From Fischerella sp. JS2 (lineage in GTDB: Bacteria; Cyanobacteriota; Cyanobacteriia; Cyanobacteriales; Nostocaceae), in assembly GCF_032393985.1 (NCBI RefSeq), contig NZ_CP135918.1:1860001-1924000 (forward strand): a stretch of 64,000 nt of DNA, in the 5' to 3' direction. Shown one piece after another: positions 1-9,075 of the stretch. A program made the translations under genes and the position numbers. Numbering within the stretch: position 1 is the first letter of the stretch; the number at the start of each line of letters is the position of its first letter. Under the pieces are notes generated by a model. The model was given only the letters and a program-made list of their open reading frames with translations, was not told where the DNA came from and searched no databases.

Positions 1-1622
1 TTTCGGGCTTCTGTATATTTTCCTAACTCTCTAAATATATCTCCTTGGGCAACCCAAGCTACTGAAAATTTGGGATTAATTTGGGTTGCTTTGGTTATAT
101 CTGCCAATGCACTCTGTTTATTTCCTTGCAGATAATAACCACCACCCCGGTAGAAGTAAGCATTAGCATCATTTGGGTTACGGGCGATCGCTTGGTTAAA
201 TGGTTCGATCAGCACTTGCTGAGATGCGGATGCTGGGTTTTCTACAAATTTGATTGCGTTTTGGACTTCTTGGTATAAAAATGAATTTCCTTCTTTTTGA
301 ATTAAATCACTTGCTTTCTGCAAATCTGCCAATGCACCTGGTTTGTCTCCCCAAAGAAAACCACGTACAACCCCCCGCAATTGATAAGTGCTAAAAAAGT
401 TGGGATCTAATTTCAGCGCTTGATCAAAATCAGCATTAGCCCCTTTTCGATCTCCTAAGCCAGCGCGGGAATAACCCCGGACAGCGTAGGCGTGGGCAAA
501 ACCAGGTTCTTGGTCAATAAATTTGTTGATATCAGCGATCGCTCCTTGGTAATCTGGTAAAAATGCACGAGCGCTACCCCTAGCAAGATAAGCAAAACCT
601 AAATTAGGATTCAGGCGCACAGCTTCTTCACCATCCCTCACCGCCCCTGGTATATCTTTCTCTGTGAGACGAATTGCACACCGCATGGCGTAAGCAAACC
701 CATTTTTAGGATTGAGTTGTATTACTTTGTTCAAGTCTGAAGTCGCTGATTGTAAATTTCCGATCAAAAAGTAAGCATTACTCCGGCGGAAGTAAGCATC
801 AGGGTTATTAGGACTAATTTTCAGGGCTTGATTGTAGTCTGCGATCGCGCCTTGGTAATCTTTTCTTTGGGCTTTTGCTCCTCCCAAACTAATATAGTCT
901 TCGGCACTCCGTTGTCTTGTGGCAGTTTGGGAACCCGTCGCGATTGGCTGGGAATTTCTTCTAGTTGCCAAAAAAGTGTTAATCGGAATTCCCAATCGCA
1001 AACTTGCTACCAGCGCCCCGTCCTTACGTACCTCTGTATCAGCCCGTCCATTAATACCTACCACACGCCCTTGTTCATCTAACACCGGGCCACCACTCAT
1101 ACCTGGAATCGCCTCGTTGTTGTAAACCAGAGTATATCCATCTTTGCCCTCTTTGAGGCGACTACGGACATTCCCATCTGTAAATTGATAACTACGTTCT
1201 TTGGTGATACCAGGTAAAGCATCAGCCCAACCCACCACGTACACCGTCATTCCTTCCCGGACTTGGTCGGAGTTGCCAATATTAGCAATTCGGTAATTTT
1301 TATTACTATTAAACTGTAAGACAGCTAAGTCTAATCCAGGTAACTCTTGACTGCGGTACACAGGATATTTACTACCATCGGGGGTTTGAATCTCATATCT
1401 GCCATCATTCACCACTACATGACGATTAGTGAGTACGTAGTAAGTTTCGCCCTTACGATCAAAAATTACTCCCGAACCCACACCATCTCCACTAATCAAA
1501 ACAGTAAAATCTTTTGCTAAATCGCTGACTTGAGCAGGTGTTAACGCCACACTGACTTGAGGCTGCATGATTGTGAGAGTTGCGCCTACTAGTGTTGCTG
1601 AAAGATGACGAGTAAATTTCAT
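1..1622 (-). CDS. Secreted trypsin-like serine protease with C-terminal TPR repeats (3' end outside window)
   Basis: The gene starts at an ATG (1620-1622) and stays open to the left edge, so its C-terminus lies outside. The N-terminus reads MKFTRHLSATLVGATLTIMQ, a signal peptide. It is followed by a trypsin/Deg-like domain with a catalytic triad: His in VLTNRHVV, Asp in LPGLDLAVLQF and Ser in PGMSGGPV. The rest is a run of about 34-residue TPR units with typical NP-x-A-Y-x-x-RG signatures. It closely resembles the next gene (1964-3286) throughout the protease domain, so the two are tandem duplicates, but this copy carries more TPRs. Export and proteolysis in the periplasm or outside the cell are likely. 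The TPRs probably bind a partner or substrate, which is inferred. Confidence 0.85.
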   Translation of the reverse strand, partial: MKFTRHLSATLVGATLTIMQPQVSVALTPAQVSDLAKDFTVLISGDGVGSGVIFDRKGETYYVLTNRHVVVNDGRYEIQTPDGSKYPVYRSQELPGLDLAVLQFNSNKNYRIANIGNSDQVREGMTVYVVGWADALPGITKERSYQFTDGNVRSRLKEGKDGYTLVYNNEAIPGMSGGPVLDEQGRVVGINGRADTEVRKDGALVASLRLGIPINTFLATRRNSQPIATGSQTATRQRSAEDYISLGGAKAQRKDYQGAIADYNQALKISPNNPDAYFRRSNAYFLIGNLQSATSDLNKVIQLNPKNGFAYAMRCAIRLTEKDIPGAVRDGEEAVRLNPNLGFAYLARGSARAFLPDYQGAIADINKFIDQEPGFAHAYAVRGYSRAGLGDRKGANADFDQALKLDPNFFSTYQLRGVVRGFLWGDKPGALADLQKASDLIQKEGNSFLYQEVQNAIKFVENPASASQQVLIEPFNQAIARNPNDANAYFYRGGGYYLQGNKQSALADITKATQINPKFSVAWVAQGDIFRELGKYTEAR

Positions 1623-1963
1623 TTTTAACCTCTGTCTAAATATAGTTTTGTCTAAATTAGTACGTATTATTAACTAAATAATAGTAATATTAACTAACTG
1701 ATTTCTAAAATAAATTTACTTAAGTTGTTAATAGCTAATAGTAACTAACAATTAGCAATCACCACTCAGCCACAAACGGAAAGTCTATCTGTGTCCATCT
1801 GTGTGCATCTGTGTTCGATAAAAACATAAACTTTGTCACAGCTTTAATTCACATCCAAGGTAAGTTTGTAATCACAACTTTATTCTTCATTTAAGATTTT
1901 GCGATCGCCACAACTTTGTAATCAGCGATCACTCACAATCTTGTCAACCTACTTCTACCATCA
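1623..1963. other. AT-rich intergenic spacer between the paralogous proteases
   Basis: No gene is supported here. The spacer holds the promoter region of the left protease gene and short tandem runs around 1785-1820, where the motif CATCTGTGT recurs three times in slightly different forms. Two further GCGATCxC-type (HIP1-like) sites occur near 1900-1930. I see no terminator hairpin. Confidence 0.5.
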
Positions 1964-3286
1964 CTAAATCCCTTGCAGTCGTTTGATCTCACTCACTGAC
2001 TTTTGATAACTATCTTCATCTCCCTGTTGCTTAGATAAAGTGGCAGCCTTTTGAAAATCTGCTAATGCTCCTTGTTTATCTCCCGAAATTTTGCGGGCAA
2101 TAGCTCGTACCATGTAAGCTCTGGGATTATCAGGAAGTAGTTTAATTGACCAATCAAAATCTGCTAATGCTCCTTGTTGGTATTTCAAGAAAAAGCGGCC
2201 TCCGCCCCTGATAATGTAACCATAACCAGAGTCGGGGTCGAAGCGAATGGCTTGATTGCCATCAGCGTTTGCACCTTTAAAATCTCCAAGTTGTAAGCGC
2301 AGATGACCTCGAAAAGCATAAGCAAAGGAATTTTTGGGACTAAGGCGAATTACCTGATTAAAGTCCTCTAAAGCAGCTTGGTAATTTTTTTGTTTACTAT
2401 AAGCTACACCTCTTTGATAAAAAGCATCAGAATTGTTGGGACTAAGCTGGAGGGCTTGATTGTAATCGCTAATCGCTCCTTGGTAATCTCCCCGCTTAGC
2501 CTTTGCCCCTCCTAAACTAATCAAACCTTCTGCTGTGATTTTTCGTGATGTAACTGGTGTTGTTATGGAAGTTGCCACGCCAGTAGCTGGTTTTTGTGGC
2601 GTATTTGCAGAGGGTGAATTTTTTCTCGCTGCCAAAAAGGTATTTACGGGAATCCCTAAGCGCAAACTTGCTACCAAGGTTCCATCTTTGCGTACTTCTG
2701 TATCAGCACGCCCATTAATCCCCACGACCCGGCCTTGTTCATCTAAAACCGGACCGCCACTCATGCCTGGTATGGCCTCGTTGTTATAAACTAAACCATA
2801 GCCATCTTCTGATTTTTGCAGCCGTGTGCGAATTTTTCCTTCGGTAAATTGATAGGTACGTTCTGAAGTAATGCCTGGTAAAGCATCAGCCCAACCTACT
2901 ACATACACTGTCATTCCTTCCTGAATTTGGTCGGAGTTACCTAAATTAGCAACACGGTAATTTTTATTACTATTAAACTGTACGATCGCTAAATCTAAAC
3001 CTGGCAATTCTTGACTGCGGTAAACTGGATAGCGGCTGTTATCAGGTGTTTGAATCTCGTATCTGCCATCGTTTGCCACCACATGCTGATTGGTCAGTAC
3101 GTAGTAAGTATCTCCTTTGCGGTCAAAAATTATCCCTGAACCAACACCATCCCCACCAATCAGCACAGTAAATTCTTTGGCTAAGTTGCTAACTTGCGTA
3201 GCAGTTAGTCCCAAAGCAACTTGAGGTTGTACCACCACCACAGTTGCACCCATCAGCACAGCTGGAAGATAACGACCAAAATTCAT
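1964..3286 (-). CDS. Secreted trypsin-like serine protease with TPR domain
   Basis: A 440-residue protein with a signal peptide (residues 1 to about 26), a trypsin/Deg-like protease domain and about five C-terminal TPR units (about residues 255-435). The triad is visible: His68 in VLTNQHVVA, Asp98 in LPGLDLAIVQF and Ser176 in PGMSGGPV. No PDZ domain is present, unlike HtrA/DegP. Its ATG overlaps the stop of the upstream protease gene in an ATGA arrangement (3283-3286), so the two are translationally coupled. It is a close paralogue of the gene at 1-1622. Role inferred: an exported protease with TPR-mediated binding. The substrate is unknown. Confidence 0.88.
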   Translation of the reverse strand: MNFGRYLPAVLMGATVVVVQPQVALGLTATQVSNLAKEFTVLIGGDGVGSGIIFDRKGDTYYVLTNQHVVANDGRYEIQTPDNSRYPVYRSQELPGLDLAIVQFNSNKNYRVANLGNSDQIQEGMTVYVVGWADALPGITSERTYQFTEGKIRTRLQKSEDGYGLVYNNEAIPGMSGGPVLDEQGRVVGINGRADTEVRKDGTLVASLRLGIPVNTFLAARKNSPSANTPQKPATGVATSITTPVTSRKITAEGLISLGGAKAKRGDYQGAISDYNQALQLSPNNSDAFYQRGVAYSKQKNYQAALEDFNQVIRLSPKNSFAYAFRGHLRLQLGDFKGANADGNQAIRFDPDSGYGYIIRGGGRFFLKYQQGALADFDWSIKLLPDNPRAYMVRAIARKISGDKQGALADFQKAATLSKQQGDEDSYQKSVSEIKRLQGI

Positions 3287-4068
3287 GGTTTAACCTCTGC
3301 CTGAAAATTGCAATCAGAAGATGATACTAGGTCTACAAATGTCTTAATCGGAATGCCCCAGCTATATTGGTGCATTTGTTGTCGCAGTTCTGGTTCTGGT
3401 TCAGTTCCATCTTGATAAACATAGGGGTCGCCCCAAAGCGGTTCGGCGTGCATTCCATTAATTGCTACTACCTTGCCGACGTGGTTTAGTAATGGGCCTC
3501 CACTCATCCCCTTTTGAATATCATTGGTATAGCCGACTTTGTAACCGCCTTCTAAGGCTTTGTCTAAGATAAGGGACACTTCACCAGTTTTGCACACAAA
3601 CCCGATATCCCGATCGCCTTCTTCATCAAAAGGAAAGCCAGCTGCAAAAACTTTATTGCCTTTAGTTAAACTTGAGCGAAAATCCAGGGATGCAACAGTA
3701 TATTTAGTGCGATCGCTGCGAAACTGCAATCGAGCTAAATCATTGCCGCGATCGCTCATTCTTTGCAAAGTGGCTGCATATACTTTGTCATCATAGGTTT
3801 GGATCTGGTAGGGGGCTTTACCAGACCTCAGTACGTGGGCATTAGTTAACACTGTATACACAGAACCTTTTGTATGAATCAGAATCCCTGATCCCAAAAA
3901 GTCTTTTGACAAGACTTTGACTGTGATTAACTTGGCCTGTTTTTGCAACTGCTGTGTTGAACACTGACTTAAAGGTTGTTCAACTGAACTGACAGTCGGT
4001 GCTACTAATACTGACGAGATTGATAAACTGCCAATACAGGTAGCTAATATGATTTTGCGCCAATCCAT
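3283..4068 (-). CDS. Secreted trypsin-like serine protease without TPRs
   Basis: A 261-residue protease with an N-terminal hydrophobic signal (about residues 5-24). The catalytic triad is complete: His78 in VLTNAHVL, Asp110 in GNDLARLQF and Ser189 in KGMSGGPLL. It lacks the TPR domain of its two neighbours and is more divergent in sequence, but the domain plan is the same. It lies 13 bp downstream of the COP23-domain gene and overlaps the next protease by 4 bp, so 4681-1964 reads as one operon. Likely acts in the periplasm or outside the cell; the substrate cannot be deduced. Confidence 0.85.
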   Translation of the reverse strand: MDWRKIILATCIGSLSISSVLVAPTVSSVEQPLSQCSTQQLQKQAKLITVKVLSKDFLGSGILIHTKGSVYTVLTNAHVLRSGKAPYQIQTYDDKVYAATLQRMSDRGNDLARLQFRSDRTKYTVASLDFRSSLTKGNKVFAAGFPFDEEGDRDIGFVCKTGEVSLILDKALEGGYKVGYTNDIQKGMSGGPLLNHVGKVVAINGMHAEPLWGDPYVYQDGTEPEPELRQQMHQYSWGIPIKTFVDLVSSSDCNFQAEVKP

Positions 4069-4081
4069 TTTGGTTAATTGC

Positions 4082-4681
4082 TTAACATTGCCAAGCTGGT
4101 TTTCCTACTGGGCAAAATTCACCTGATTTGGAACTTTCTGCCTCATTTATCCATTTTTGGACATCTACATAAGCTGTATCATCTCCAGCAGTAACCACAG
4201 CATTATGATTGTTGTTACTGCTAAAACCACTAAGATCTATACTGACCCCACCACTTCCACCCCGATAATCGAGTAGTCTTTGTAAAGTTTCGCGGGGATT
4301 GCGATCGGGCTTGAGAGTAACTAGGACACCATTTGCAAGACAAGGCCCATTTTTCTCACTAGCTACACACAAAACGGGTTGACTCCTCAGCTTGCCTGCT
4401 CTGAGAAAATTCAAAGTTCCGTTGTCATAAAATCTTTGGAATCTGCTAGATATTTCTTCACAGCGCTTTTCTGGAGTCCAAGGCGGTGGAAAAGCTTCGT
4501 CAACCCAACGAATTATGGGAATATTTCCCCGTGATGTGCGAACAAGTGTTGCCGGTACACCCCTACTCATACCGCAAAAAAACTTGCTAGTCTGAGCATG
4601 GCTAGGCTGAGTAATAGTTGCTGTAGAACTGAGTGTAAGAGCAGCAATACTCAAAATTTGAGTAAATACACTAAGTTTCAT
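4082..4681 (-). CDS. COP23-domain exported protein
   Basis: About 199 residues. The ATG at 4681 is preferred over an in-frame GTG at 4693, because an AGGAAGTGAG ribosome-binding stretch sits at proper distance only from the ATG. The N-terminus is a signal peptide ending near SHAQ. The mature part has four conserved-looking Cys (FFCGMS, KRCEEI, VLCVAS, GPCLAN), a final EFCPVGKPAWQC, and the WTPEKRCEEISSRFQ segment typical of the cyanobacterial circadian-oscillating COP23 family. The family's biochemical function is not established. It heads an apparent operon with two secreted proteases, so it may be a substrate, inhibitor or chaperone for them; this is inference only. Confidence 0.75.
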   Translation of the reverse strand: MKLSVFTQILSIAALTLSSTATITQPSHAQTSKFFCGMSRGVPATLVRTSRGNIPIIRWVDEAFPPPWTPEKRCEEISSRFQRFYDNGTLNFLRAGKLRSQPVLCVASEKNGPCLANGVLVTLKPDRNPRETLQRLLDYRGGSGGVSIDLSGFSSNNNHNAVVTAGDDTAYVDVQKWINEAESSKSGEFCPVGKPAWQC

Positions 4682-4928
4682 TTTTATTCTCACTTCCTAG
4701 AAAGGATGAAAATTAGATTCAATAAACGGCGGTAATATATTAATCTTCAGTATATCTCCTGAAAATTATCGATAATTATGAAATATTAATAAAAACTATA
4801 TAATTTCGTAGTGAGCGATTTATCGCTCTCCCCAAATTGATATGCTGTTGATAACTGATAACTAATAACTGTAAAAAAGCGCTCCCATTGAGAGAGCGCT
4901 TTTTATCATTCACAAGAAGCTAACTTAA
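4682..4928. other. Spacer between the COP23 operon and psbA
   Basis: It contains the promoter side of the COP23 gene and, at its right end, the psbA terminator listed separately. A GTAGTGAGCGATTTATCGCTC stretch near 4808-4830 holds a short GAGCGAT/ATCGCTC inverted repeat. No coding signal is visible. Confidence 0.45.
4874..4904 (-). terminator. Rho-independent terminator of the first psbA
   Basis: Perfect 11-bp arms (4874-4884 and 4894-4904) made of A5-GCGCTC and GAGCGC-T5, with a 9-nt loop, about 25 bp past the psbA stop. The A/T tracts make it work in either orientation. The same GCGCTxCC stem design recurs behind the second psbA. Confidence 0.85.
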
Positions 4929-6011
4929 CTATCCATGAATTGCAGGAGCGTTCATTGCTACAGGTACAGCTTCACCACTTGCCAAGTCTAATGGGAAGTT
5001 GTGAGCATTACGCTCGTGCATCACTTCCATACCCAGGTTGGCACGGTTGAGTATATCTGCCCAGGTGTTAACTATACGACCGTGGGAGTCAAGAATTGAT
5101 TGGTTAAAGTTGAACCCATTCAAGTTAAACGCCATTGTGCTGATGCCCAAAGCCGTGAACCAAATACAAACTACGGGCCAAGCTGCTAAGAAGAAGTGCA
5201 AAGAACGAGAGTTGTTAAAGCTGGCATACTGCCAAATTAAGCGTCCAAAGTAACCATGAGCAGCCACAATATTGTAGGTTTCCTGCTCTTGACCAAACTT
5301 GTATCCATAGTTGACGGATTCATTCTCTGTGGTTTCCCTCACCAAGGAGGAAGTCACCAAAGAACCGTGCATCGCACAGAAGAGCGAACCACCAAACACC
5401 CCAGCCACACCAAGTTGATGGAAGGGATGCATGAGAATGTTATGTTCCGCTTGGAACACAAGCATGAAATTAAATGTACCACTGATGCCTAGAGGCATTC
5501 CGTCAGAGAAACTGCCTTGCCCAATTGGGTAAATTAAAAAGACAGAGGTAGCAGCAGCTACAGGAGCAGAATAAGCAACGCAGATCCAAGGACGCATACC
5601 CAAGCGATAGCTGAGTTCCCATTGCCGTCCCATCCAGCAGAAAATACCGATGAGGAAATGGAAAACAATTAGCTCGTAGGGACCGCCATTATAGAGCCAT
5701 TCATCAAGAGAAGATGCTTCCCAAATAGGGTAAAAGTGCAAACCGATCGCATTAGATGTAGGTACAATGGCGCCAGAAATTATGTTGTTGCCATATAACA
5801 AAGAACCAGAAACAGGTTCACGAATACCGTCAATATCGACAGGTGGTGCTGCAATGAAGGCAATAATAAAGCAGATAGTTGCTGTCAACAGCGTTGGAAT
5901 CATCAAAACGCCGAACCAGCCAACGTAAAGTCTGTTATTAGTGCTGGTAATCCACTCACAGAACCTATCCCAGAGGCTACCACTTTCGCCTCTTGTTAAA
6001 GTTGTGGTCAT
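4929..6011 (-). CDS. psbA: Photosystem II D1 protein (divergent variant)
   Basis: A full-length 360-residue D1 reaction-centre protein of the thylakoid membrane, with five transmembrane helices. It binds P680, PheoD1, QB and the Mn4CaO5 cluster. Functional residues are all present: Tyr161 (YZ), His190, Asp170, Glu189, His198, His215, Ser264, His272, His332, Glu333, Asp342, Ala344, plus the C-terminal processing tail. Residue 130 is Gln (low-light or D1:1-like class). Unlike the second copy it has Trp126 where Tyr is usual, Trp260 where Phe is usual and Cys282 where Gly is usual. It is neither a rogue D1 (Mn ligands intact) nor the D1' form (Gly80, Phe158 and Thr286 retained). No clear Shine-Dalgarno precedes the ATG. 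It may be expressed under special conditions (inferred). Confidence 0.97.
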   Translation of the reverse strand: MTTTLTRGESGSLWDRFCEWITSTNNRLYVGWFGVLMIPTLLTATICFIIAFIAAPPVDIDGIREPVSGSLLYGNNIISGAIVPTSNAIGLHFYPIWEASSLDEWLYNGGPYELIVFHFLIGIFCWMGRQWELSYRLGMRPWICVAYSAPVAAATSVFLIYPIGQGSFSDGMPLGISGTFNFMLVFQAEHNILMHPFHQLGVAGVFGGSLFCAMHGSLVTSSLVRETTENESVNYGYKFGQEQETYNIVAAHGYFGRLIWQYASFNNSRSLHFFLAAWPVVCIWFTALGISTMAFNLNGFNFNQSILDSHGRIVNTWADILNRANLGMEVMHERNAHNFPLDLASGEAVPVAMNAPAIHG

Positions 6012-7608
6012 GGCTGTTTTGTTTCAAAATTCAATGAATGTACAGATGACAAATTTCTCATTTTTTTAATTGAGAAATTTGCGATTTTTACGGTTATTTA
6101 CTAAAATTTTCCCCTAAATAACTGGAATGCCCTAATTCAAGATTGAAATCTGTTTTGGTCGCAGTTTACATTTTCATGAAACACAAGGTTTTAGCAACCA
6201 GCGAACGTGATTACCAAAACAATTGTATTGCAGTCAAATCCAAACTGCCCTCAGTTTCTTAATAATCTCTACTTAGGGAGATAGCCAGATCAAAGGAGAA
6301 AATTTTCCTGGTCTTACGATCTGGTTGTACATTAAATTTTTGTATTTATCAATCTATTTTTGTTAACTTTTATAACTCTTTTGCAGCGCTCAATTTGTTT
6401 GTCTTTTAGTTTAAAAAACTTAAATAAAAATGCAAGTGATACTCTATTTTTATCAAAAAACATCTAAATAATCAAGCTATCTAAATATGATTAAAAATAT
6501 TTAAATCTAACCAAAATCAAGCGAACGCCTGTAGATATATCAATCCTGTTATGACATTCTCTTCTATTTTATCGAGTTCTCGGTTTTGCTTAATAATTAT
6601 CACTTTTAGTTTCTATTAAAATAAACCTTTAAGTTGATTTGAGGTAGCAAATTTAAGATTTTGCACCAGCTTTTGGCTCTGCCAAGAAATAATTTAAAGC
6701 TTACTAAATATACATTTGAATTTGTTAAAAGTAACAAACAACAAAGAAATAATGTGTGTGACTAATTTTACCTAATGATTGAAAAGTACAGAGATACCCT
6801 ATGGTCGTTGTTGCACACCCTTTCCCCGAACTCTCGAAAAGGATTAGGGAAGGGTGTTAATCTACATCAGATAAAAAGGCTGTAGTTGAGATTTTTAGCT
6901 TTGCTGCTAGTTGTTTGAATGCGATCGCATAGAGGTGTAAGTAGAGGAAAAACTCACCCACCCTACATCCAGTCTCAAGGGTCAAACTTAGTGCGTAAGT
7001 CCAACCAATACTAAGCTTTACCCTTCTGCTTTCTACTTACTTCTGCCAAAATGCCAGATGATGTTCAACTACTCCTGTTAGTCTTACTGCTTTTTGTAGA
7101 AGGAATTAATAGGTAAATTCGAGGGCATCTTATGAAATTTGCAAGTGATGATCGCGGTAGCGGCAGATAAGCATAAGAAAATAGATTTTCAAAAAAGTCT
7201 ATAGTTATTTTCTTACTGTTAATTAAAAATAAAAATAGATTTTCATAGACAGATATTTTTAGCTAGTCTCGACAGAGTACCCACATCTCACCCAACATGG
7301 GGAACATGGGATAAGTGTTAAATATCAATAATCGCTTTTATTTTCGTTGTCTAGGTTACAACCCTTAATTGATACAACTAGTTTTGAAATGTTTTATGAC
7401 TTACGATACCTACGAATTCTTAGCGTTCTTGGCGACTACCCTTCGGGAAGCTGCTGAGTCGCAAAGCGACACGCTGTGCGACGCGTCTACGATAAATAAA
7501 GCTTTTTGACAACTTTTGTGTAAGTCCTGTGTTTGAAGCGATCGCAACGCTTTTGACTATGTGGGAATTACAGAATGAGTAGAAGAGTTTTCACAAACTT
7601 ACATACAT
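6012..7608. other. 1.6-kb spacer between the two psbA genes
   Basis: No convincing gene in any frame. Near the left end lies the promoter/5' UTR region of the first psbA. A structured palindrome at 6285-6324 (arms CCAGATC/GATCTGG, with an inner GAAAATTTTC palindrome) is about 275 bp upstream of that start. A dispersed repeat module lies at about 7400-7530 (separate entry). The remainder is AT-rich with direct-repeat fragments. The length is unusual for a psbA-psbA spacer and suggests a lost gene. Confidence 0.5.
7400..7535. repeat. Dispersed repeat module, copy A
   Basis: About 130 bp sharing, in the same order, most positions with 23215-23360: TATGACT, TTGGCG, CTACCCTT, AAGC-GCTGAGTCGCAAAGC, ACACGCT-TGCGACGCGTCTA, GATAAAT-AGCTTTTTG and TTTTGTGTAA. 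It contains the GAGTCGCAAAGCGAC and TGCGACGCGTC palindromic blocks. It has no coding capacity and no visible terminal inverted repeats. Shorter relatives of the GGGAAGCCGCT-ACGCGTCT core occur inside recO (about 36080-36105) and near 51530-51575. Confidence 0.6.
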
Positions 7609-7611
7609 AAA

Positions 7612-7639
7612 AAAAGCGCTTCCTATAGGAAGCGCTTTT
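7612..7639 (-). terminator. Rho-independent terminator of the second psbA
   Basis: Perfect 13-bp inverted repeat (7612-7624 and 7627-7639), AAAAGCGCTTCCT against AGGAAGCGCTTTT, with a minimal AT loop. It begins about 50 bp beyond the psbA stop. Strong and bidirectional in appearance. Confidence 0.88.
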
Positions 7640-7688
7640 CTTATTTTCTAGAGACGCGATATACAGCGCCTCTTTGTGATTTTGAAGA

Positions 7689-8771
7689 TTAACCGTTGAT
7701 CGCAGGAGCGGTTAGAGCGACAGGAGCAGCTTCAGCAGCAGCCAAGTCGAGGGGGAAGTTGTGAGCGTTACGCTCGTGCATAACTTCCATACCCAGGTTA
7801 GCGCGGTTGATGATGTCTGCCCAGGTGTTAATGACGCGACCTTGAGAGTCAATCACTGACTGGTTGAAGTTGAAACCATTCAGATTGAACGCCATTGTGC
7901 TGATACCCAGCGCGGTGAACCAGATTCCGACTACAGGCCAAGCAGCCAAGAAGAAGTGCAAGCTGCGAGAGTTGTTGAAGGAAGCGTATTGGAAGATAAG
8001 CCTTCCGAAGTAACCGTGAGCAGCTACGATGTTGTAGGTTTCTTCCTCTTGACCAAACTTGTAACCGTAGTTTTGAGACTCGGTTTCGGTTGTTTCACGA
8101 ACTAAGGAAGAAGTTACCAAAGAACCGTGCATTGCACAGAACAAGGAGCCACCGAATACACCTGCTACACCTAACTGGTGGAAGGGGTGCATTAAGATGT
8201 TATGTTCGGCTTGGAACACGATCATGAAGTTGAAGGTTCCCGAGATACCCAAGGGCATACCGTCAGAGAAGGAACCTTGACCCAAGGGGTAGATCAAGAA
8301 TACTGCGGTAGCAGATGCCAAAGGAGCAGAGTAAGCTACGCAGATCCAGGGACGCATACCTAAGCGGTAAGACAATTCCCACTGACGGCCCATGTAGCAG
8401 AAGCAGCCAATCAGGAAGTGGAAAATTACCAACTGGTAAGGACCACCGTTGTACAACCACTCATCTAAGGATGCTGCTTCCCAAATTGGGTAGAAGTGTA
8501 AACCGATGGCGTTAGAAGAAGGTACTACTGCACCGGAGATAATGTTGTTGCCATAAATTAAGGAACCTGCTACTGGCTCACGGATTCCATCGATGTCTAC
8601 GGGGGGTGCGGCGATGAAGGCGATGATGAAGCAGGTGGTTGCAGCCAACAGTGTTGGAATCATCAATACGCCGAACCAACCGATGTATAGGCGGTTTTCA
8701 GTGCTTGTGATCCAATCACAGAACCGTTCCCATACGCTGCCGCTTGCGCGTCTTTGTAAGGTTGTAGTCAT
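7689..8771 (-). CDS. psbA: Photosystem II D1 protein (canonical form)
   Basis: A 360-residue D1 starting at the ATG at 8771 (MTTTLQRR). A longer in-frame start 45 bp upstream would add residues never found on D1, so it was rejected. All ligand and quinone-site residues of a functional D1 are present, with Gln130, Tyr126, Phe260 and Gly282, matching the usual cyanobacterial sequence. The C-terminus after Ala344 is the cleavable extension. An AAGAG element precedes the start. This is probably the main housekeeping psbA, while the copy at 4929-6011 is the divergent one. It is separated from its neighbours by long spacers and ends in a strong hairpin, so it is monocistronic. Confidence 0.97.
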   Translation of the reverse strand: MTTTLQRRASGSVWERFCDWITSTENRLYIGWFGVLMIPTLLAATTCFIIAFIAAPPVDIDGIREPVAGSLIYGNNIISGAVVPSSNAIGLHFYPIWEAASLDEWLYNGGPYQLVIFHFLIGCFCYMGRQWELSYRLGMRPWICVAYSAPLASATAVFLIYPLGQGSFSDGMPLGISGTFNFMIVFQAEHNILMHPFHQLGVAGVFGGSLFCAMHGSLVTSSLVRETTETESQNYGYKFGQEEETYNIVAAHGYFGRLIFQYASFNNSRSLHFFLAAWPVVGIWFTALGISTMAFNLNGFNFNQSVIDSQGRVINTWADIINRANLGMEVMHERNAHNFPLDLAAAEAAPVALTAPAING

Positions 8772-9075
8772 TGCTCTTATAAGTGCGATGAATTTTTGGA
8801 GAATGTATTCAGACAAACATTTAAGTTGCCTGTATTAATAAACTTTACACAAAAATTTATTTATTACAAGCGGTTATCCACTCATTTTTTGTTAATTTTT
8901 ATGTCTTAATATTGCTTAATATTTTGTGTTTTAACTTAATTAAATTTTGTAAACACTTTAGTCCCATAAATCACTGTTATTCAAAATTTATAATTAACTC
9001 AAAAAATCAAAAAACAGACAAAAAACAGATAATATCTGCTCTTTTTACTTCTATGCTTTTTATTTCTATATTTTG
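8772..9075. other. Promoter/5' UTR region of the second psbA
   Basis: A very AT-rich 300-bp spacer. The psbA promoter must lie here, but I could not pick a single convincing -35/-10 pair. The left part (8772-8880) is the 5' UTR; the right part abuts the 3' end of the MBOAT gene. No ORF is supported. Confidence 0.4.

Noticed and set aside
4929-6011. Rogue/super-rogue or far-red D1
   Set aside because: All Mn ligands, Tyr161 and the QB residues are present, and no far-red photosystem genes are near.
8772-8816. N-terminal extension of the second D1 from an upstream start
   Set aside because: Adds residues unlike any D1; MTTTL is the conserved start.
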